DNA of 64,000 bases. It comes from Chloranthus sessilifolius (taxonomy: Eukaryota; Streptophyta; Magnoliopsida; Chloranthales; Chloranthaceae). The notes under the pieces were generated by a model. The model worked only from the letters and a program-made list of their open reading frames with translations. It had not been told where the DNA came from and did no database searches. The translations under genes and the position numbers were made by a program. The stretch spans positions 64,017,597 to 64,081,596 of the forward strand of contig CM037590.1 in the NCBI GenBank assembly GCA_021018995.1, given 5' to 3'. Below, one piece after another: positions 55,932 to 64,000 of the stretch; within the stretch, counting starts at the first letter, position 1, and each line of letters opens with the position of its first letter.

Positions 55932-56195
55932 TGTAACAACCCTGAAATCTAGAACACAAACCTGACTGTTTCGATCTACGTGCCCGGCACGGAAATCGAG
56001 ACCGATTTAAATTTTAAGAATTAATATTAGTTAAGATAAGGTTGCACCATGGTCGGATGAGTTCGCATGTGCATTTTCGTTTAAGTCTGAGCTGTGTAAA
56101 GGGTCAATGTAGTACGTTGCGTCGTAGCGACCGTACTCGTGCTCCACACCGGAACCTAAACTAAGAGGAAAACAGAAATATCTGTTTTCTTAGCT

Positions 56196-56200
56196 TATAA
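56196..56200 (+). promoter_or_regulatory. TATA box of the chromovirus LTR
   Basis: GCTTATAAGAG, with a CT-rich start region about 35 bp further on. The palindrome array starts 481-485 bp downstream. Confidence 0.6.
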
Positions 56201-56680
56201 GAGAAGGAAGGGAGACCTAGAGGGAGTTCTTCTTCTTCTTCTCCCTCTTCCCCTTGCTTTAGAATCTGAGAAGTTTGTAGCTAGGGTTGGTCTGTGAGAG
56301 AGTCCCTTGAGAAAATAGGGTTAAGGCAGAGGTACCACATTGTTCGAGATAGAGGATGGAGAGATGAACTAGGACACTCCACACTAGTTTAAGAGTGTGT
56401 ACGGTCTTGAAGATTGAAGGGGAGAACTGGGCATCGACTTATCCGAGCCGTAGCGACGATAAATTCCGAAAGCAAGATCCGAAACCCTCATTCGAGTCGA
56501 TTTGCCGAAACCCCGTGAGGGCCCTAACAAAGGTGAGTTTATGTGTTTAAATAGGGGCAAATGAGATGCCCAAGTATGGGCATTGACGTCAGGTTGATGG
56601 TTGTTGAGAACCATTAAGGAGAAAAGGGTTAAAATAGGGTTGGAGATGAACTCCATTAATGACAGATTTTCTGTCATTAT

Positions 56681-57268
56681 TGATCGATCAACACAAGTGG
56701 TGATCGATCAATAACAGTGGTGATCGATCAATGAAGACCATTGATCGATCAATCTGTATAGGACAGAATGGGAGAACAGTGGACCCAAAATGTGAGAAGT
56801 TCAATGCCCGAAGGGCATTGATCGATCAATGAGGGCATTGATCGATCAATGAGAGCATTGATCGATCAATAATAGTGGTGATCGATCAATGACATTTGGT
56901 GATCGATCAACATAGGTATTGATCGATCACTGTAGGGTGTTGATCGATCAATGAGGGCGTTGATCGATCAATGAGGGCATTGATCGATCAATGAGAGCAT
57001 TGATCGATCAACAGGGAGCATTGATCGATCAACAAAGGTGGTGATCGATCAATTTAAACAGTAATAGAAGAGTGTAGAAGAGAGGTTATTGATCGATCAA
57101 TGAGTGTATTGATCGATCAATGATGATAGGTGATCGATCAATAAGGTGTATTGATCGATCAACTGATTTGTTGTAGAAAGAGAACTGAAAGGGTGGTGAT
57201 CGATCAATGAGAAGTATTGATCGATCAACCAGGAGTATTGATCGATCAACAGGAGTGGTGATCGATCA
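56681..57268. repeat. Array of 24 TGATCGATCA palindromes
   Basis: Twenty-four exact copies of the 10-bp palindrome, mostly inside TTGATCGATCAA. Starts: 56681, 56701, 56721, 56742, 56819, 56839, 56859, 56879, 56900, 56920, 56941, 56961, 56981, 57001, 57022, 57042, 57090, 57110, 57131, 57152, 57197, 57218, 57239, 57259. All but three to four intervals are 20 or 21 bp. Spacers vary but reuse a few forms (ATGAGGGCAT, ACAGGGAGCA, ACAAAGGTGG). The palindromes are conserved exactly while the spacers are not. Confidence 0.95.
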
Positions 57269-58527
57269 ATCACCCCTGTTTTGGTTCTGTTTTGGTTTTG
57301 TGAATTAAACACCATCGGACATTGTGCCGGTTAGCTTTCTGACATCCCTAACATTTAAAGTACTATGTTGATGGTCTAGGAATCAAACCCTGACACCTTG
57401 AAAAGGCTTTGGATTTGCTTAGAAGATAAATTGACCTGAGGTAGGAGAAAATCAACTTAAACCGTTTTTGAGTATGATTCCATGTTTACCTCATATCTAT
57501 GCCCTGATTTCTGTTTTTACCAAACATGTATGCATATCATGATTCCTGTTATTTTGATTTCTGTCTCCTGATTCGCATTCTGAAAACTTGCTTCTGATTC
57601 TGTTATCTGATCTGTGAGGTATATAAGTATGTGATTTGATTATTTAAACCAGATGATCCCCACCGACCCGGCGGTATATCCGATGCCTGGCACACTTGTG
57701 CACCTGCTTGTAATCCTCGGCGCAATTGCACTCCATAGATGAGGCATTGTTGCACTTTCAAAATTGTTCATGTGAACGATGATTGGTTGGGGTTTCCTAT
57801 CGGACATTCCTGTTTACTCCGTGCTATATAGTCACGGGAGTTTCTTAAGTTAAACATATACAATTTAAGCTCTCTGATAATATACTTGCATAACATCTGA
57901 TTTCTTGTTTAAAAGCTCAGTGTTTGATTTGATTCGTCATGATTGTACATTTCTAATTTGATTTCTGTTATGAGATAGCATGATCTGCATATTCAATTCA
58001 TTTAGTTGAAATTCTTCTATTGAGCTATGATGTAGCTCACCCTGTATTCTAAATTAAACTATCATCCGAGGCCGAAGACGAGGAGACAGACGTTCAGGCG
58101 GACGAGTTCTATCCGTAGCCTGGGTACTAGTGTCTGTTATACTGTATTTTGGTTCTTTTGGATTATTGTGTGCCTGGTGGCCACTTTTGTGTACATTTTA
58201 GTAGGATTATTTACTGTATTATTTACGCATTCTATTCGGAACCACCATCGGGAACCATTGTTTGGGTGATGGATGTCCATCACCAATGGTTCTTCTTGGT
58301 TCCTTTTTGAGAATGCATTTTCTTTGAAAATATAGAAATTATTGTTTTATAATTATTGTTCTTTATGATTAAATATGTTGATAAATGACTGACTCGATCT
58401 ACCACTGCTGGGTGGCGTCTGCTTGGCTTCCGCTTTACAAGCAAACACTGATGATTTGTCCCGGGGATCATCCAGAGTATGATCCTAATGGCACGGATTT
58501 CTGGGTGTAGAAATCCGGTTATTCTGA

Positions 58528-58545
58528 TTGTATCGAGCCTAGACG
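58528..58545 (+). promoter_or_regulatory. Primer-binding site of the chromovirus, worn
   Basis: TTGTATCGAGCC differs from the usual tRNA-iMet site TGGTATCAGAGCC by one change and one missing base. It lies where the LTR should end. Confidence 0.55.
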
Positions 58546-58630
58546 TTAGGTTGAACTACGGGTTCAGGTTGGATTGTTTTCACAATCTATGTACTGATCA
58601 ATGTTGTTATTTTCACAATGACAGACCAGT

Positions 58631-59882
58631 ATGGGCCCTAAGTTCAGAGGAGGGCACGGCAGAGGTAGAACAGGTCAGAGAGAGATTCCTCTGAGGGATG
58701 TGCCCGAGGTCACGCCGAGGGGCTTGGAGTTCCTCTCACATGCAAATGCGGTTCCATTGGGACCCGGAGGAGGTAGAAGGAGAAGTGAAGAGAGGATGGA
58801 GTGTGTGTTAAAGCATTAGCTACCAACGCGCCGCCAGACAACCGCTTAGCTCAACAGTGACTAGACCACCCCATCAGCCTGGTGGATTTGCGGAGTTTAG
58901 GAGAATGAGACCTCCTAACTTCTCAGGTCAAACGGATCCCGTTGAAGCAGAAGGGTGGATAGAAGAGATGGAGAAGCTCTTTGAAGTATTACAGTGTAGT
59001 GACGTGGAGAAAGTGCGTTGGGCCACTTTCAAACTGGATGGTGACGCCGGACCTTGGTGGAAGTCGGTGTCACAAAGTAGACAGAGAGAATTTCCTCACA
59101 CTCCTTGGACGTGGGAGGAGTTTACGGAAGTGTTTTATCATAAATACTTCCCGAAAATTGTGAGGCATCAATGGGAAGTGAAATTCATAGAGTTGAAGCA
59201 AGGCGCCATGTCAGTAAGGGACTATGGAGCGGAGTTTGATAGGTTGGCTAGATTTGCACCTCAACATGTAGCCACGGAGTTGATGAGAGCAAGGAAATTC
59301 CAACTTGGCCTGAGACAAAATTTGCAAAAAGACGTCGCCATGTGGGAAATGGAGACTTATGAGGGAGTCATGGCCAAGGCTCTTATAGAGGAGGAGAACC
59401 GTAAACAATTCTCTTGGAGGGACAAGGTGCAAGAGAGAGGCCATTCAAGGGCAATCTCGTGGATACAGAGTGTAACAAGAGGGCTAGATTTTCCAGACCT
59501 CCGAGACACCCTACGCACTCTCGACCGGTGATTTCTTCAGGACCGAGTTCATATCAGAGAGCAGCAGCGCCTACATCTTCAAGATCATTTCGACCAGCTG
59601 GATCATCTGGTAGCAGGGCCTCAGTAACTCAGGGACCTTTAAGAGTCTCGTCCTTCACTCCATGAGCATGCGCAAAGTGTGGAAACCACACAAGAGAGGA
59701 CGAGGAGAGAGACAGGGCATGCTTTAGGTGTGGCAAGATGGGTCACTTGGTTAGGAATTGCCCCGAGGAGAGCAAAGAGGTGGGATCGGTATCTACCCAA
59801 AGATCAGTTCGACCAGTGGTTCACGGCCGAGCTTATGCCGTCACCGCCACCGATGCTCTGACATCAAACGACGTCATTCAAG
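58631..59882 (+). pseudogene. Chromovirus gag, frameshifted
   Basis: The N-terminus (58631-58819) reads MGPKFRGGHGRGRTG in one frame and closes. The capsid core follows in another frame (58857 on): RMRPPNFSGQTDPVEAEGW, then PWWKSV, FYHKYFP and LKQGAMSV, the retrotransposon-gag family pattern. Near 59450 the frame shifts again to an S/R/P-rich linker. After a TGA at 59663 comes one zinc knuckle CFRCGKMGHLVRNC (about 59720). Two shifts and one stop mean no full Gag is made. The order and motifs match Tekay/Del gag. Confidence 0.8.
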
Positions 59883-60033
59883 GTATGATTAGAATTCAAG
59901 AGATATGGTGTTGTTTAATATGATGAATTGGAAAGATTGAAAATATAAAATTTAGTTGATTGATTTTGATTATAATAATACACATAAACCTACATATCTA
60001 AAACGTTGAAGTAATGTTGAAATTGGTGTATAG
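59883..60033 (+). other. Candidate 151-bp intron between gag and protease
   Basis: CAAG|GTATGATT at the left, GTGTATAG|GTGAGC at the right; AT-rich with stops in all frames. Its length (151, remainder 1 after division by 3) exactly explains the change from the zinc-knuckle frame to the protease frame. Against it, the first codons past the donor (GMIRI) look like the normal continuation of the family, so this could be an insertion rather than a spliced intron. Confidence 0.4.
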
Positions 60034-63000
60034 GTGAGCTGAAATTGTATAGGAGTTGCAATATTTGCTTCCATAGAGCACGAGCCCTGATAGACCCAGG
60101 CTCCACGCATTCTTTCGTACGGCCTCAATTTACGAAGGAATTGAGTGCCACTCCAGAACAACTAGATTTTATCCTGACAAGAAATCAATTCCTACACGGT
60201 AGTGCAAAGGAATGCACTCACCGTGTGTAAATCAGTGGTAGTGGCAGTAGATGATCATGAGACGCGGGCAGACCTGATTCTGTTAGATATGAAAGGATTT
60301 GATATCATTTTGGGAATGGACTGGCTATCTGCTTACCACGCGAGTGTGGATTGTCTTCGGAAGATGGTAGTTTTCCGCCCTCCAAAGGAGCGATCCTTTA
60401 GATTCTTCGGAGTGAAGTCTAAGGTACCTCCGTTGATATCCGCTATTCGGGCGGAGAGGATGATGAAGAGTGGATGCAGTGGATATATAGCCTTCCTACA
60501 AGAACAACGGGAGAAGACAAATGTGATATCCGATGTTCACGTTGCATGCGAGTATTCCGATGTATTCCCTGAGGAATTGCCAGGACTACCGCCAGTTCGG
60601 GAGATTGAATTTGTAATCAATTTGGTTCCAGGCACTGAACCAGTATCTAAAGCTCCGTATCGGATGGCTCCAACAGAATTGCAAGAGTTGAAAGAGCAAC
60701 TACAAGAACTTCTTGACAAAGGGTTTATTCGACCGAGTGTGTCCCCTTGGGGAGCACCAGTATTGTTTGTTAGAAAGAAGGATGGTTCGATGCGTCTATG
60801 CATTGACTATCGGCAATTGAATAAGTTGACGATTAAGAATCGTTACCCGCTTCCTAGGATCGATGATCTGTTTGATCAATTGCAAGGAGCGAGGTTCTTT
60901 ACGAAGATAGACTTGAGATCGGGTTACCATCAATTACGAGTCAAGGCCGAAGATGTGGAGAAGACGGCGTTTAGAACCAGGTATGGACACTATGAATTCT
61001 TAGTTATGCCATTTGGATTGACGAATGCACCCGCATCATTTATGGACCTGATGAATCGTGTATTTAAACCACACTTGGACAAGTCAGTGGTTGTTTTTGT
61101 GGACGACATCCTTGTCTATTCTAAGATGAAGAAGGAACATGAAGAGCATCTACGTGTAGTCTTGCAGACCCTCAGAGAACATAAATTATACGCAAAGCTC
61201 AGTAAGTGTGAATTTTGGTTGAACCAGGTGAGTTTCCTGGGTCATATTGTCTCCACCAAGGGTATCACCGTAGACCCGACAAAGATTGAAGCTGTCGTGA
61301 AATGGGAACAACCTAAGACAGTGACAGAGGTCCGTAGTTTCCTAGGTTTGGCAGGATACTACAGGCGATTCGTAGAGGGTTTCTCTAAGCTATCAAGTCC
61401 GCTTACTCAGCTCACTAAGAAAAATGCTAAATTTGATTGGACTGAACAATGCGAGAAAAGTTTTCAGGAATTGAAGACACGTCTGACTACAGCACCAGTG
61501 CTAACTATACCCTCTGGGAGAGGAGGATTGGCTATCTACAGTGATGCATCGTATAGTGGTTTGGGTTGTGTTCTCAACCAACATAAGAAGGTTATCGCAT
61601 ATGGCTTTAGACAACTTAAGGAACATGAGAAAAACTACCCGACTCACGATCTGGAATTGGCAGCGGTGATATTTGCTTTGAAGATTTGGAGGCACTACTT
61701 ATACGGCGAAACGTTCGATATCTACACCGACCACAAAAGCCTTAAATATTTGTTTACCCAAAAGGATTTGAATATGAGACAACGCAGATGGATGGAGTTC
61801 CTGAAAGACTACGATTGTTCCATCCAGTATCACCCTGGGAAGGCCAATGTGGTGGCAGATGCTTTGAGCAGAAAGTCTCCAGCTCAGTTGGCACATCTTA
61901 TCACCCGAGTACAAAGGTGGCACCTACTTGAGGACCTGGCCTTATGTGATACGCTGATTGATGTTAGAGGTTCAGGGACACTAATGGCTACCATCGTGAT
62001 ACGCCCCACATTGTTTGACAATGTACGTAAGCTCCAGATGATTGACGGCGAGCTTATGGCGATTAGAAGGGATGTGATCAACGGGATCAGACCTGATTTT
62101 ACCATCAAGGATGATGGCACATTGCTATTTCGAGATCGAATATGCATACCAGATACAAAGGACCTAAAAGACACAATTTTGGAGGAAGCGCATAAGTCTA
62201 CATATGCTATACATCCGGGAAGTACCAAGATGTACCAAGATCTCAAGCAAAGTTTTTGGTGGAGATGATTAAAGAAGGATGTGGCGGATTATGTTTCTAG
62301 GTGTTTGGTCTGCCAGCAGGTGAAAGTGGACCATCAGAATCCAGCGGGTTTGTTGCAACCATTACCAGTGCCAGAGTGGAAATGGGAGGCCATTTCTATG
62401 GACTTTATATTAGGATTGCCGAGCACATTGAGAAAGAATAATGCCATTTGGGTTATTGTAGACAGACTGACGAAATCTGCACATTTTCTACCGTATCGGA
62501 CTACATTTACAGCAAATAAACTAGCCGAGCTATACATGAAGGAAATAGTTCGATTACATGGCATACCGGTCAGCATCGTGTGTGATAGAGATCCGCTATA
62601 TACATCGCAATTTTGGCGACGATTCCAGGAAGGCATGGGTACTAAATTGGAATTCAGCTCAGCATTTCATCCTCAGACAGATGGGCAGACCGAGAGAGTG
62701 AACCAAATCATAGAGGATATGTTGCGTGCGTGTATGTTGGACTTTCATGGTTTATGGGATCAACACTTACCTCTGATCGAATTCGCTTACAATAACAGTT
62801 ATCAGTCAAGTATTGGGATGGCGCCTTATGAAGCTTTATATGGACGTCGATGCAGATCTCCACTGAATTGGGAAGAAGTCGGCGAAAAGCTTGTCTTAGG
62901 ACCAGAGATCGTGGACAGTACCACTGAGACGGTTAGAGTGATTCGCGAAAGATTGAGGATGGCCCAAAGCCGTCAAAAGAGCTATGCGGATCTTCATCGG

Positions 63001-63545
63001 ACGCAAGTGGAGTTTCAGGTATAACCAAATACGTCAGACGATACGTATGCCCATGGTTAAAATTAAATCAATAGAGAATTAACACTTGTTTTCAGGTGGG
63101 AGACAAGGTGTTTGTGAAGATTTCGCCAACCAAGGGCGTCATGCGATTTGGAAAGCGCGGAAAGTTGAGTCCTCGATATATTGGACCATTTGAGGTACTC
63201 GAAAGGGTTGGAGAAGTCGCTTATCGGATTGCCTTGCCACCACAGTTGGCAAGCATGCACAACGTCTTTCACGTGTCCATGCTACGCCATTACGTACACG
63301 ATCCGACTCACGTCTTGGATTACCAACCAATAGAGCTTCTAAAGGATATGACGGTGATAGAAGAACCGATTGCTATTTTAGATCGTCGTGATCAAGTTCT
63401 GCGGACTAAGTTGATTCCACTGGTACTAGTCAAGTGGAGAAATCATTCGGACACTGAAGCTACTTGGGAACGCGCAACCGAAATCATAACGACCTACATT
63501 TGTTTGCCCAATGAGAAAGGTAAATTCTTAATCATTTTCGCTTAA
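60034..63545 (+). pseudogene. Chromovirus pol: protease, RT, RNase H, integrase, chromodomain
   Basis: Protease ALIDPGSTHSF (about 60086) is followed by a frameshift near 60200. From 60202 the frame is open to 62265: RT with FARTKIDL-type [14 protein letters not shown], catalytic FVDDILVYS (about 61090), RNase [21 protein letters not shown] and VADALSRK. Integrase begins with a zinc finger ([15 protein letters not shown]); its core residues are in MDFILGLP, CDRDPLYTS and DGQTERVNQ. A TGA at 62266, probably from CGA, breaks it just before the zinc finger ends. After a 77-bp intron the last exon (63096-63545) has the GPFEVLERVG region and a chromodomain-like EEPIAILDRRD...WRNH...ATWE. One stop and one shift in 3.5 kb make this the least decayed element here. 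Confidence 0.85.
63019..63095 (+). other. Intron within integrase, 77 bp
   Basis: TTTCAG|GTATAACC ... CTTGTTTTCAG|GTGGGAG. Removing it joins FQ to VGDKVF, which is continuous in other Tekay/Del integrases, and restores the frame (77 leaves remainder 2, matching the frame change). A branch-like ATTAAC lies 18 bp before the acceptor, then a T-rich tract. Confidence 0.8.
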
Positions 63546-63710
63546 AGGTTCATCACGTTATTAGGTCGTTGTACGTAAGCATCCATCAATTACTCGATGA
63601 ATCTTTATATAGGGATACTCTGTATGATGTGCACGTATTCTTAATTTCGAAATTCGGACGGTTCACTGTTGGAAAAGCTGACTGTTACAATGTAGTGTCA
63701 CAGATGTCAG

Positions 63711-63968
63711 TGATCGATCAATTTCATCAGTGATCGATCAACAGAGATTGGTGATCGATCAAGGACAGCGAAGGATTTCACTCAAAAGAAAGGCTGGTGA
63801 TCGATCAATAGCAGTATTGATCGATCAATAGAGGTTCAAGTGATCGATCAACATAGGTCAGTGATCGATCAATTTTGCATTGGAAGGAAAGCAGTGATCG
63901 ATCAACATTAGTAGTGATCGATCAATAAGGGCATCAGTGATCGATCAACAGAGGGTGGTGATCGATCA
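63711..63968. repeat. Second array: 11 TGATCGATCA palindromes
   Basis: Starts: 63711, 63731, 63752, 63798, 63818, 63841, 63862, 63895, 63915, 63938, 63959; most intervals are 20-23 bp. It begins 166 bp past the pol stop, in DNA that does not match the flanks of the first array or the start of the 5' LTR. So it is either 3' untranslated sequence or another intron. The window ends before the 3' LTR. Confidence 0.95.
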
Positions 63969-64000
63969 ATGCATCGATTTAGGGCTTAAAGATGCTTCAT

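Larger units (their letters stand above)
55932..58527 (+). mobile_element. 5' LTR of a Tekay/Del-type chromovirus
   Basis: Starts TGTAACAACCCTGAAATC, the usual Del/Tekay form, and ends just before the primer site at about 58528, so about 2.6 kb. A TATA box at 56196 is followed by TTCTTCTTCTTCTCCCTC. The transcribed part contains 24 TGATCGATCA palindromes. Near the end GATGTAGCTCACCC and CACCAATGGTTCTTCTTGG match the solo LTR at 22381-24545. Confidence 0.75.

Noticed and set aside
56681-57268. CRISPR-like look of the TGATCGATCA array (constant repeats, variable spacers)
   Set aside because: Repeats are only 10-12 bp, spacers about 10 bp and partly re-used, there are no cas genes, and the setting is a plant retrotransposon.
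56681-63968. GATC-rich arrays as a bacterial replication or Dam-type signal
   Set aside because: The surroundings are plainly plant nuclear DNA; GATC density is a by-product of the palindrome.

Overview
This is a stretch of a plant (angiosperm) nuclear genome. The evidence is one intact intron-containing receptor-kinase gene, spliceosomal introns, LTR retrotransposons with plant-type primer sites, tRNA-derived SINEs, CACTA, hAT, Mutator and PIF/Harbinger-like MITEs, and many (TA)n tracts. I cannot name the species; codon style and gene structure fit a eudicot or magnoliid-like genome. No RNA gene, CRISPR array or bacterial feature was seen.

Layout. 1-4.05 kb: end of a minus-strand Ogre/Tat-type Ty3-gypsy element (leader, primer-binding site, ~1.6 kb LTR). 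4.06-5.5 kb: copia fragment with its 3' LTR. 5.5-9 kb: CACTA MITE, a 420-bp foldback, an Au-like SINE and a Mutator-type MITE. 9.1-15.3 kb: a decayed but complete-length copia element set in a (TA)n tract. 15.3-19.2 kb: two tandem ~1.9-kb units with Helitron-like ends, each carrying the same SINE and two foldback MITEs. 20-22 kb: a hAT relic with a MULE inside. 22.2-24.6 kb: a small MITE split by a gypsy solo LTR. 24.6-27.0 kb: a dense set of small elements, including a 284-bp TRIM.

27.25-30.5 kb holds the only convincing functional gene, a CEPR1/XIP1-type LRR receptor kinase of two exons. 31.1-34.3 kb is a MULE with a perfect 9-bp target duplication, interrupted by a PIF/Harbinger-like element with a TAA duplication; an empty-site paralogue lies beside it. 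37.6-38.8 kb is a hAT element holding a SINE and a second hAT. 40.0-43.0 kb is a minus-strand gypsy LTR. 47.3-50.5 kb is two minus-strand LINE fragments. 51.1-51.5 kb is a truncated kinase pseudogene. 53.9-55.1 kb is a row of MITEs separated by (TA)n. 55.9-64 kb is a large Tekay/Del-type chromovirus with a 5' LTR, damaged gag and a nearly complete pol.

The most unusual signal is that several unrelated LTR retrotransposons here each carry their own short palindromic word, repeated many times in non-coding LTR or leader DNA. The words are TGATCGATCA (35 copies, about 20-21 bp apart), AATTCGA..TCGAATT, CTGGCGCAACTA with its inverse, and CGCTCGAGCG. In the two LTRs of the Tekay-like type the arrays start at the same distance (about 480 bp) past the TATA box although the words differ. 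The chromovirus pol is also interrupted by a clean 77-bp GT-AG intron and perhaps a second of 151 bp. All boundaries were read by eye, so inner edges of old elements are approximate.
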